NCBI GenBank assembly: GCA_030248225.1 | Contig: JASANE010012513.1 | Span: forward strand, 1-64,000 | DNA length: 64,000 nt | Direction: 5' to 3' | From: Trileptium ribeirensis | Taxonomy: Eukaryota; Nematoda; Enoplea; Enoplida; Thoracostomopsidae | In this document: piece by piece, positions 37,185 through 46,341 of the stretch | Numbering within the stretch: the stretch's first letter is position 1 | Layout: each line of letters opens with the position of its first letter | The notes under the pieces: generated by a model | Seen by the model: only the letters and a program-made list of their open reading frames with translations | Databases searched by the model: none | Told to the model about the DNA's origin: nothing | Position numbers and translations under genes: made by a program

Positions 37185-38165
37185 TGTTTGTCATTTATAC
37201 ATGTTGTAAATAATTTGGAGTGCACCCCAATTGGGTGATAACTATGAAGTGTGTAGTGTGCAATGAAAAATGAGCCAATAGTAAATCGCTTGAATGGCCG
37301 TGACGTTTTTGAAGCAGTTAGGAGTTCGGTTTAAATTCCTGTCCCCAGTAGAAACTCAGAAATTATTTTCAACAGAGCTCCCTCAGGACCTTTGAACCAA
37401 GGTCAGCTTTGTATCACTGTGAGCAAGCCACCCACCCCCGCGCCCCGTCGAATCAATCCGCTAACGCCAGCTCGCTCGCTTCTCCGTTTTGGGCCCGAGC
37501 CGGCAATCCTCCTGCACCCCGCATTCTATCCATGTTTTGCCCTAACTGCCTGGAGCGCTCACGCTGCAAATGCTCCCAGCATAATCGTAGCTTTGCGCAG
37601 CCCACATCACAATATGTGACACTCGTAATCATAGGTGAAACATCCAAGGGACTGGGGCCCTCGCCTCAGTGTCCTCTGCGTTATCACAACTACTCAAGAT
37701 TTAGGGAACATACCTCGACTAGGCCCTGTAGAAATTGTGCGCGCTTACAGTCTAAGCTTCAGGTGGTGCAACGCACCCAGATCAGAAACGAGACAACAGC
37801 GCGTAGGGACACACCGACGGGGAAGGTCGCTAGGACCACGTTAGGACCAAAGAACCCCGCTTAGGGAATTAAGTGGATAATGAGGGAAAGGCGAGTCAAC
37901 CTTATTACCTGTGAGCAGGCTTAGGGGTTGACTCTCCCTCGGGGGACCTTCATGCCACTAGATACGTGGGCCATTATAGGGGCCAGGCCGAACACCCTGG
38001 TTAACCCGCCGGCAGCCTGCTAAGCTAAGCGGTTCCCTTAGGTCATCGCATAGATCACCGGGGAGTCGTGGAAGCCGGGGTTGTCCGGGCACCACACGCT
38101 AAAGGAAAACAGTGGTGCAGCTGGGATCCCTTAGGGCCAGAACTGGTCCTAATACATAAATTTAG

Positions 38166-38183
38166 TGGGGGCCACGCCGTGAG
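38166..38183 (+). other. Candidate primer binding site
   Basis: TGGGGGCCACGCCGTGAG begins nine bases after the 5' LTR. The TGGGGGC start is what a proline tRNA end (CCCCCA with discriminator C) would pair with, and later bases match a typical tRNA-Pro end only in part. The host tRNA-Pro sequence is unknown, so this is tentative. Confidence 0.4.
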
Positions 38184-39968
38184 GAGTCCTTAAATTTTCA
38201 GGACTAAGAAATTTTCTTTTTAGGGTATTAGCTGTCAGACCTCTCGCGTGCTAGGTGGATCTGGATAGTTCTTGTTCATCATTAATTAAGGAAGGACAAA
38301 ATTCGCTGTGTAACTGTAAGGAACAACAAGGTTGTATGTGTATGTATCAGGCCGTATTGTTGGAGCTGTTGTCACTAATGTGCGGTCAGGTAACAGTGAT
38401 ATTTGTGCTAATCGGGCCAGTACATAGTACAGTAGACTGGTGTCGTCCGTGCTACCCAATGGGTACGAGGCTGTATTATGATGCATTTTCTCTTCATCTA
38501 AGGATAGTAGAGTACGTGTGCGGTATGGAGCACTCGGCTGTTGTAAGAGTAGAGGATGACTGTAACGTAGGCAGCCTCGCTGTTGGGAAGTGCGGACTGA
38601 GTATTTTGTTAGTACAATTGTTTTCGAATGGATAGCCGAAAGAAACAAACACGGAATTGGCTGATGCCTGTCTTGGAGTAAATTGAGGGAGAAGCGGGGG
38701 TGACGTTAGCATCATCGGGCGTAGGCCGTGTTGAGAGTGTCATGAGGCCTTTCTAAAACAGTGATATACTCATTTGAATAAATTAACAGGCCTAGTAGTA
38801 ATTTTAAAATTGAAGTCATTGATTAACCATCGCTATTATAGCTAATTGTATACGCTACTGGTGTTCGTAACAGTGCTCTTAACGGTTATTAGCATCGGAC
38901 AATTGTTTGTAAGGATTTTAATCGACGGGAGACGTTTGGTCGACGACTCGGTCTCTTCATCGTGGTGCCAAATTTATTCACCACCGTCAAGAAATCAGTC
39001 TCGTCATTAGCGTTGCGCTGTCTCGCACGACGCATTGACACCGAACAGTAAATTTACGTTTTGGGACGTTTAGCTTCAATTTGGACAGTCAACAGCTGAT
39101 TTTGGCGTGATTTCTGGAATTCATCAGAGCGACAGTTTTGAGCCGATCATTGACATTAAGTGCCTCATCCGAGAGCCACTACGCGCGAGCTGCCACTCCG
39201 CTTCGATCTAACCGACTCAGACAGTGAACCGTCAACAGAACGATTCGAGAAGAAGTGCCGCTGCAGTTTTAAAAGACAGTGATAAACATTTCAGTTGTGG
39301 TCAGTTTATGATGTATTTCATATTTTTTCGTGTACTCATTTGTTAATTTGATTGAGGTCCCGTTGGGAATCGCCACTATTGTCAGTGTACGGTGTCAGTA
39401 TCTAAAGTTGTTGCTATTTTCAATTGGATTAGTGTATCGCACGCACCTCTAACCCTAATTTAAAAGGGGAACCTATTCGGGTGTGAATCAAAAATTGACG
39501 GTGGACATTTTCAATTCCCAAGAGTGGATAGCGTTCTGTTTTTACCACCGGTGGGTGAAAGTTTTGACTTTTCCTGTGAGAATAGCGAGTTTATCGTAGC
39601 TGATCTGCTGGACTATCGACAGCTGGGGATCAAGTTAACCTAGGACTAAGCTTTACCTTGACTTCGAGTATTGTAGGACCCAAGATATGTGATTCCAAGT
39701 TGAGTGAAAGCATATGTGAAGGGCCACTCATTTATCAGATTTCGTCATTCAAAGTTCCTAAAGTGAAGCGAAAATTTACACAATCAGTCACATACTTAAG
39801 GAATAGGCACACAGGTACAGTGAAGTTTATTAACAGTAGAAATTCCGCAATAAAGCAAACACTTATATCTAATTATACATTTAACATCCGTGTTTAGGTC
39901 AGGTTTGAACCACGGACGCCCTACAGTTCAAAACAAATAGGGATTATTGATAATTCGGAATAAAAAAA
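38184..39968 (+). other. Long untranslated leader of the LTR element
   Basis: About 1.8 kb lie between the 5' LTR and gag. The open stretches here (38255-38635 and 39658-39897) start with GTG or TTG and have no recognisable domain. Splice donors, packaging or internal ribosome entry sequences could lie here, but none can be named from the sequence. Confidence 0.6.
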
Positions 39969-41309
39969 ATGTCGTTACCAGCGAGCGCAAATAGAACGCC
40001 GATTAGCGGCACGTCAGCAACAACAAATGTAGGAGGTGGCACGGCCACCACGGCTGGTAGTACAAATGGACCCAGCCCCACTGTAGCAGGAGACCCACTA
40101 GTAGCAATCCTACAGCAGCTTATGGAACGGACAACCACAACGGCACCAATTAGACAGGTGGGCGACATTCCACAGTTTTCAGGAGCTGACGGACAGGACT
40201 TTGAGGCATGGCTAGCCACCTACGACAACTTGACGGACGCAAATGGATGGACATTAGAACAGAAACTCATCTGTTTCCCGACTGTACTAAAGGGCGAAGC
40301 GCTTAAGATTTACGAGAGTTTCCCGGACTGCCAGAAACAAACTTACGAAGCCCTTTGTTACAACATGGGCTTCATGTATTCTTCTTCGCAGCGAGACGAA
40401 GACGCATTGATTACGCTACGCATGCGCATACAGGGAGAACGAGAATCAGTCGCCATGTACGGACTTGACCTCCAAAACCTAGTGGACAAAGCATTCCCGG
40501 AGGTCGAAGGCGAACAACGTGACGCGCTATTACAGAAGTTCCTGCGACAAGGACTGAGGAAGGAGTTGAAATCTGGCGTTATAGGGAAAACTTATCCATC
40601 TTTCAAACACATGATGGATAAGCTCAAGTACAAAGAGGACGCCATTATAGCGTCCCAAAAGGATATTATCGGAGTGCCGGTTCGCAAAAGCAGCCGGTCT
40701 AAAACAGTTAATTACATGACACAGGGAGGTGAAAATAGCCAACTAGTGGATCAAATACGTGAGGCACTCGATGAGAATAAGCGCACTACAGCCGGCAGCG
40801 ATGCTACTATCGCTCGGCTCATCGATCTACTAGACAAGCGCACAGAGCAACACCAGTTAAATGTGATGATGCAAAATAACGGAGCACCGCAGATAGGCGC
40901 AAATGCAATATCACCGGCAACACCAGTAGGAAATCAATGCTTTCGATGTGGCTATCTAGGACATTTCGCTAGAGAATGCCCGTATTTCCGAATGGACATA
41001 TATGATCCATTGCAAAACGAGTATACGCGTTTAGCCACGCGAGCAGCGCCTAACTACGCGTACGGTGCACCACCACCACCCGCTGTCGAATATGCTAGGC
41101 CGCCACCGCAGTACAATAATCGTCCTCGCTATCGAATAGTTGAACCTAGAGGTGGAGCACGCTACTCGCGACGTGATGATTGGAACAATACAGCAAATCA
41201 GCGGGGATATACTGGTTATGGGCAGCAAGGATACTATCGCCCAGAACCCGCAAATTACAACATGTATGGAAACGGTGGTCAGACCGAATATTATAACCGA
41301 TCTCGCTGA
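39969..41309 (+). CDS. gag: Gag-like capsid/nucleocapsid protein
   Basis: It forms the particle and binds the RNA. The start ATG at 39969 follows an A-rich aataaaaaaa. Residues about 1-55 are Thr/Gly/Ala-rich. A capsid domain of the retrotransposon-gag type follows from about residue 60 (DIPQFSGADGQDFEAWL) to about 225, with the usual Leu/Trp pattern. One CCHC zinc knuckle, CFRCGYLGHFAREC, has C324, C327, H332 and C337. The C-terminus is rich in Tyr, Pro, Arg and Gly. The ORF ends at TGA 41307-41309, but the same frame stays open to a TAG at 41568-41570 and the composition continues (Asn/Tyr/Arg/Pro-rich). The intact product may therefore have been about 533 residues, or the TGA (followed by C) may be partly read through. 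Confidence 0.9.
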   Translation: MSLPASANRTPISGTSATTNVGGGTATTAGSTNGPSPTVAGDPLVAILQQLMERTTTTAPIRQVGDIPQFSGADGQDFEAWLATYDNLTDANGWTLEQKLICFPTVLKGEALKIYESFPDCQKQTYEALCYNMGFMYSSSQRDEDALITLRMRIQGERESVAMYGLDLQNLVDKAFPEVEGEQRDALLQKFLRQGLRKELKSGVIGKTYPSFKHMMDKLKYKEDAIIASQKDIIGVPVRKSSRSKTVNYMTQGGENSQLVDQIREALDENKRTTAGSDATIARLIDLLDKRTEQHQLNVMMQNNGAPQIGANAISPATPVGNQCFRCGYLGHFARECPYFRMDIYDPLQNEYTRLATRAAPNYAYGAPPPPAVEYARPPPQYNNRPRYRIVEPRGGARYSRRDDWNNTANQRGYTGYGQQGYYRPEPANYNMYGNGGQTEYYNRSR

Positions 41310-41587
41310 CGTAGCGCAAATGGGTATAACCAACGAAACAACGGGTATAACCCAACATATGGTCGACGCTATGCAGCACCACCCCAACCATTGTCGGCCG
41401 AAGCCGCGCCGTTCCGACCGCGCACGCCTAGTAATGGTTGGAACAACGCAAATCAGTTAGGAGCAGTGCCTCGAAATAGACCCGCGCAGGCACCAATACA
41501 TAATAACGAAAGAGTTGATCGCCGTAACGCCGGCGTAATGTCAGTGACCAAAGCAGTAGATCCTGAGTAGCACACCGCTTAGATGTC

Positions 41588-43831
41588 ATGCGACATGAAA
41601 TGTCTACGCTTGAAGAACGCGCAGGAGCTGGCTTAGGCACCCGTTCAGCACAAGTTAACTTGATGGTCACTGAAGACGAAGCAACGCAAGAACAGAATAG
41701 CCCAAATTTCGGAAGTGAGCAAGCATACCCAGATGAAATTGAAACAGAACCAGAGGTATATCAAGTAAATTCATTGCAGACAAGTAGGGGCATACCACGA
41801 GAGTGGTCACAAGCGATCAGGTCGCGGAGTGGCATAGAACCGAAGCAAACACATGAAGAAGAAACACTTGCATACGGAGAATACAACTACAGTGAAGTAC
41901 AAAGCAACACTGAACCAATACGGCGCTCGGCTTTGTTGTTTCCAACCCCTGGCGCGCAGGGTGTGACCCGAGACCTTGTGAATAATGGTTGGCCAACCAA
42001 CTTATTTGTATATCCCGATAGGAAGTCAGCGCAAGGAGATGAAGAGTACCGAGATACCGAGCAGAGGAGTGAGAGGGGAGGAGGAACCGAGAACCTAATG
42101 GAACCAAAGGAACCTAATGATCCTGATGTGCCGAGTGAGAAATATGGGAGGTGGCCGTTCGGACTTCGGGGGCCGATTAATAGGGCATCCGTGTCTAGCA
42201 ATGACCCAAACGCTGGCACGTGTAACCCATCTCAGGCGGCTGAACATCGGATGGAACCTAAGAACCTAATGGATGGAGAACCTAATGAAATGGAACCTAG
42301 AGAGACGCCGTTCGTACTTCGGGGGCCGATTAATAGGGGTCGCGTGTCTGGTAATGGCTCTAGCGCCGACACGGTACAACCTGGGGAAGCGACTTTCTAT
42401 AGGCTTATTCAAAATTGTATATGTGAAGCGGAACCAGAAGAACCTGTGGAGGAACTTATGGACCTAATGGAACCTAATGGACTTGCGGATACCGAGAACC
42501 TAATGGAACCTAGCGGATGGAATGGAATACCGAGGAACCGAGAACCTAGGGAACTAAATGAACTTAAGCTAGCGGATGCATCCAACTTAACTAAACTGAC
42601 TTCCACCAATTTAGGGCGGCCGTGTGAAGCCCCTGTAGCTTTTCAACCGACCGGGGAAGACCGCTCGTGGACACTGGTCAGGTGCGATGGAGACCTTCGG
42701 AACACGGGTCAGTCCGATTGTCCTAACTCCGTTCAAAATTCGAAAGCGTATGTGTACCCTAGTATCTTTAGAGGCCGGGGAAGACCGCTCGTGGACACTG
42801 GCCAGGTGCAAGGGAGGCGTCGGGAAGTGAGCTGTCCTGATTGCCCCAGCACCGTTCAAAATTATAATATGTATGTAGGATCAAATTCGAACAGAGTTCG
42901 GTCCCTAAGTGTAGGAGCCGTAGGGCCCGACCGGGTCGGGAGCCGCGGTTATCGTTTGTCGTTGCATAGTAGCTCAAACCGGCAGGTGAGTATGTGTGCG
43001 TTTGAGTCTGAGTCGGCTAGGACCGACACCACGGGAATGTGTGTAGAACCGGGGGTAGAAACTGTGCAGTATGTGAGTGAAAAAGGTTCGGGGCTACACG
43101 GAGACAACGCCGAGCCGAGTGCCGAAAACATTACAAGCCTGGAACATCACGATAATCGAGCTAGCATCTATGAAACTATGGAACCTAATGACCAGATGGC
43201 GGAACCCAATGATACTGACGGAGAACCTAGTAACCTAAAGAAGAATTATACCGATAAGGAAGGACCAGTAGTAACCAACAAAAGCTCGAAGATTGTGGTA
43301 ATAACACCTATGGTAAACAATATAGCACAGAGAGCAAATGGGACAGAAAACCAACGATTGGAGAGTAAAACAGAAATTGTAGCATGCCAACTGAGTACAG
43401 AAGAAGCCCACGCATTAGGGATTGACTCGACCGGATCGCCGGTTGACTTGACTACGATAATTGAACGAGCATTAAAATCACCCGAACCACTAGGGAATGT
43501 AGACACTTTTGGCCAAGTTGGCCTGGACACCGCAATTAATAACACCGATACGAATTTGATAGCATTTAAGTACAAATTAGATCACAGGAATACTCGAATG
43601 TACAAACAACAAATACTAGATATCATACTGAGGAGATTGCACGCATTAGATGGCACCAGTGAAATAGTAGAACCATTGATCTTGCAAGAATTACCTAAAG
43701 AGGAGCGATTAGTGCTGCTGGGACCGGATTCAGAATTAGTACCAGCAGTTAAACCTGAATGTCACGGAAAGTTCCCCATTACATTCTCGCACTACCTAAG
43801 CCACGTTTTGGGGAAGATCGGATGCCGGTGA
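41588..43831 (+). CDS. Repeat-bearing ORF of the LTR element, function unknown
   Basis: 747 codons from ATG 41588, in a different frame from gag. I recognise no domain. The middle (about residues 155-340) is built from degenerate repeats of the words MEPN and NLMEP. A longer repeat, FxLRGPINR, appears twice (about 42160 and 42310). A second duplicated block contains GRGRPLVDTGQVQ and SCPDCPSTVQN-like segments (about 42650-42860). The last 200 residues are not repetitive and look like an ordinary folded region. It lies between gag and env, where retroviruses normally have pol. Near the 3' end the next ORF opens in another frame, so both may once have been one gene. It could be a Gag extension, but this is not shown. 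Confidence 0.6.
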   Translation: MRHEMSTLEERAGAGLGTRSAQVNLMVTEDEATQEQNSPNFGSEQAYPDEIETEPEVYQVNSLQTSRGIPREWSQAIRSRSGIEPKQTHEEETLAYGEYNYSEVQSNTEPIRRSALLFPTPGAQGVTRDLVNNGWPTNLFVYPDRKSAQGDEEYRDTEQRSERGGGTENLMEPKEPNDPDVPSEKYGRWPFGLRGPINRASVSSNDPNAGTCNPSQAAEHRMEPKNLMDGEPNEMEPRETPFVLRGPINRGRVSGNGSSADTVQPGEATFYRLIQNCICEAEPEEPVEELMDLMEPNGLADTENLMEPSGWNGIPRNREPRELNELKLADASNLTKLTSTNLGRPCEAPVAFQPTGEDRSWTLVRCDGDLRNTGQSDCPNSVQNSKAYVYPSIFRGRGRPLVDTGQVQGRRREVSCPDCPSTVQNYNMYVGSNSNRVRSLSVGAVGPDRVGSRGYRLSLHSSSNRQVSMCAFESESARTDTTGMCVEPGVETVQYVSEKGSGLHGDNAEPSAENITSLEHHDNRASIYETMEPNDQMAEPNDTDGEPSNLKKNYTDKEGPVVTNKSSKIVVITPMVNNIAQRANGTENQRLESKTEIVACQLSTEEAHALGIDSTGSPVDLTTIIERALKSPEPLGNVDTFGQVGLDTAINNTDTNLIAFKYKLDHRNTRMYKQQILDIILRRLHALDGTSEIVEPLILQELPKEERLVLLGPDSELVPAVKPECHGKFPITFSHYLSHVLGKIGCR

Positions 43832-44561
43832 AAACACTATTCTACCGCAGGGCATAGCTGTGTCGGAGCGGATATGCCATGCCCACCAGTTGCTCAGGGC
43901 CCGGGTGGCTGGAACGGCCCGACTCGACCGACGGTGGGACGCTGCCGTTTTGTCAGGGCTGTTAGGGTTCGCATCTCCGTTCCTGCACACTATGCCTGGA
44001 ATACACGTCAGCAGTTGCATGTTAAACCACCTAGAGGGACTTTTAGAGATCGTTGCCCGGGTTATCGACGCAATGAGCATTACACAGGCAATCACAGAAG
44101 TGTATCGGTCTCAAATTCCTATCCTTCAAACATGCATCGTATGCGAGGAACGACATAATCCAAATTTCATGCCTGGGGAAGAGTGTGCTTTTATCACTTA
44201 TCACGGTGAATGGGATTACACTGGGAATCTGTCCGCAGATTATGGAACCATTAGGCGGGACGGGACAGTATCTATTCGACCAAATAGCACACAAGGATTA
44301 CACACGGCCTACGAACTCATAGCGTATAGGGAAGCCAACTTGGAGTTTCTAGAAACCATTATAGATGCGCCGTACCTATTAGACCACCTAGTTACGGAAT
44401 TTGACGAAACCGGACCTAAGGTTCCGGTGCAGTCACTACATCGCATCGTGTATGCTATAATGGCTAATGCCCTTTTCATCGATATAGATAGTAAACCAAA
44501 GCGCGAGGAACTACTCGACTATTATGGTTGCGCAACCTGCCCAGAACATTTGGCAGAATGA
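43800..44561 (+). CDS. Small ORF between the repeat-bearing ORF and env
   Basis: The frame is open from 43800 to TGA 44559-44561, about 250 codons. No good ATG lies near the beginning, so it may be reached by a frame change from 41588-43831 or by splicing. The sequence is non-repetitive, with a C-x-x-C pair (CIVCEERHNP) and a GEWDYTGNLSADYGT segment. I recognise no family. It overlaps the start of the envelope ORF by 38 bases. Confidence 0.5.
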   Translation, partial: ATFWGRSDAGENTILPQGIAVSERICHAHQLLRARVAGTARLDRRWDAAVLSGLLGFASPFLHTMPGIHVSSCMLNHLEGLLEIVARVIDAMSITQAITEVYRSQIPILQTCIVCEERHNPNFMPGEECAFITYHGEWDYTGNLSADYGTIRRDGTVSIRPNSTQGLHTAYELIAYREANLEFLETIIDAPYLLDHLVTEFDETGPKVPVQSLHRIVYAIMANALFIDIDSKPKREELLDYYGCATCPEHLAE

Positions 44562-46341
44562 CCCAATGGACGACACGGACCAGGTCCCAAACATGGACCA
44601 TGACGCGGACATAACATTTATCGACGAAGAGGAACTTGAAAGTGAGTTGAGTGCCGTACTCAGTGATGCCAGCAGTGACGAATTGGACATACCAGCGATT
44701 GACTCATTTGACTCCGACGACCTCATCTCTGAGCCAAGTTTCTCCGTGGACACCGAGAATGCCAGCAATGGACATGATAATGCTAACGACGGGAGTGACC
44801 GGGCATCACCGACCAGGTCGGTACGGTCCTCTCCACACGTATTCGGACAGGGTATCGAAGCTGCGGTCGGATTCCTAAATAAGGGAACTAGAATAATGGG
44901 ATTGCTACTTGCTCTACTAACCCTTCATCAATTAGGTCAAACTCACGCTATTGCTACACCATTCTCGGATCAGGTCGCACGCTTAGGAGCTATGGTAAAT
45001 CAACAAGTGGGTACGTTAATCGAACCGCAAGACTTAGTAATAACCGCTTCGCAATCTACCTTTTTACCAATAATTTTACGGCTATCCTTAGATGGACTAC
45101 AACCTAGCAGGCAAGCCACTGGTATGGCGTGGTGTGTATACACTCCTCGGGGTAAACCATGTTTGGGGAATTGTTGTCCCAATCCAAATTGTACTACCAT
45201 GCCGGATTTACAACAGAAAGTACAGGAGTTAGAAAGAGAATTAAGAAGCACATATCAAGGTGTACTAGATACTAGTTACTACATGGCACTAATGCGCGAA
45301 TATTGCGAGGCGAATTCTCATCTCTGTGAGGAACCTAAAGTCAGAAAGAAGCGATTTCTCGCTGCATTAGCTGGAGCCGCAGGCGTAGTAACAGGATTTT
45401 TAGGTGTCGGTGTAGCGTTCACCAACGCTGTACACCTTAAGGACTTAAATAAGCAGGTGCTAGCGTTATCTAAAGAAATGAGGAACACATATAATGTCGC
45501 TTATGGTAATTCGCGAGCGATCATGAAATTAACGCACGCTAATGAGGAGTTATACTCGTTTTTACATCATGAGATGCAGGAGGTAGTTACTATGATCGAT
45601 CAGGTAAGATGCCAGGAGCAACGCTACGTAACTGAGGTTCATCGCGAGCTAGTAAACCACATGTTTCGCACCAGCCTTCGATCATCGGTCGACGCAGTCA
45701 TGGAAGCCATGATGAGTGGTCAATTATCGCCTAAGGTAGTGGACGCATCCACGCTTAAGAACTTATTCCAAAAGAACTCGCAGATAGCGCAGACGATTTT
45801 AACACGCGAACCTGCATTGGCATACCAATTTGGACAAATCTACCCAGTGCACATCGATCTAGGCTCATTTAAATTTGCTTTCATACTGCGGGTCCCATTA
45901 GTCACGTCGGACGATGTCCGACCCTACTTTCGCATATATAACGTCGGCTGGAACGTCCCAGAACGCAGTGCTCACATGAAATTACCATTACCTGATTACG
46001 CTACGCGGATTGAACGCGCACGCTATGAAGTGCTAAAACTGCATGCTTGCAACACACGACCAGGCATTGCCTTCTGTGAAATACACGCCTTAGCAACGGA
46101 CCATACGTCGCGTTGTTTGGACTGGATCATCATGGGTGAGGACGCTCCAGAGGAAGCTCATCAACTCTGCAAGAACAGTGCATTGGTCGGGCCAATGGCA
46201 AACCATACAGATGTCTACACCACGGCACAAGGAGTTTTAATTCGAACTGCTGAACGTAAGGCTGTCGTCTCCAAGAAGAAACATCTCAGCCACGTTACCC
46301 GAGGGGAGACAATTAACATTGCTGACAACGGAGATTTGTGA
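44524..46341 (+). CDS. env: Envelope-like glycoprotein, main ectodomain
   Basis: Described by feature only. 605 codons from ATG 44524. Codons 1-120 are acidic (Asp/Glu/Ser) and probably internal. A hydrophobic segment at about codons 125-143 would act as an internal signal or membrane segment. The following region has cysteine pairs, with a Cys-Cys-Pro cluster near codon 218. A tetrabasic furin-type site RKKR is at codons 274-277. Directly after it is an Ala/Gly/Val-rich stretch like a class I fusion peptide, followed by a heptad-rich helix, as in many viral fusion proteins. There is an N-x-T glycosylation site at about codon 561. The ORF stops at TGA 46339-46341, before any membrane anchor; the same frame continues into the anchor encoded with pol. 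The family (errantivirus/baculovirus F or other) is unresolved. Confidence 0.75.
   Translation: MVAQPAQNIWQNDPMDDTDQVPNMDHDADITFIDEEELESELSAVLSDASSDELDIPAIDSFDSDDLISEPSFSVDTENASNGHDNANDGSDRASPTRSVRSSPHVFGQGIEAAVGFLNKGTRIMGLLLALLTLHQLGQTHAIATPFSDQVARLGAMVNQQVGTLIEPQDLVITASQSTFLPIILRLSLDGLQPSRQATGMAWCVYTPRGKPCLGNCCPNPNCTTMPDLQQKVQELERELRSTYQGVLDTSYYMALMREYCEANSHLCEEPKVRKKRFLAALAGAAGVVTGFLGVGVAFTNAVHLKDLNKQVLALSKEMRNTYNVAYGNSRAIMKLTHANEELYSFLHHEMQEVVTMIDQVRCQEQRYVTEVHRELVNHMFRTSLRSSVDAVMEAMMSGQLSPKVVDASTLKNLFQKNSQIAQTILTREPALAYQFGQIYPVHIDLGSFKFAFILRVPLVTSDDVRPYFRIYNVGWNVPERSAHMKLPLPDYATRIERARYEVLKLHACNTRPGIAFCEIHALATDHTSRCLDWIIMGEDAPEEAHQLCKNSALVGPMANHTDVYTTAQGVLIRTAERKAVVSKKKHLSHVTRGETINIADNGDL

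Larger units (their letters stand above)
34488..38156 (+). repeat. 5' long terminal repeat (3,669 bp)
   Basis: It starts tgtaacagcccgag and ends ggtcctaataca, and matches 57027-60697 along its whole length with sparse substitutions and 1-bp indels. It contains a TATA box at 36069 and an AATAAA at 37179. It also contains a 151-codon open stretch at 37409-37864 that is open in both LTRs, with an MFCPNCLERSRCKC cysteine cluster. That stretch starts only at TTG; its first ATG is inside, at about 37531, so its coding status is unproven. GC-rich hairpins such as cgcgccgaccagcgcg (about 35767) are present. Confidence 0.95.

Noticed and set aside
38255..38635. 126-codon open stretch in the leader of the LTR element
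   Set aside because: It starts at GTG with no domain; there is nothing to separate it from chance.
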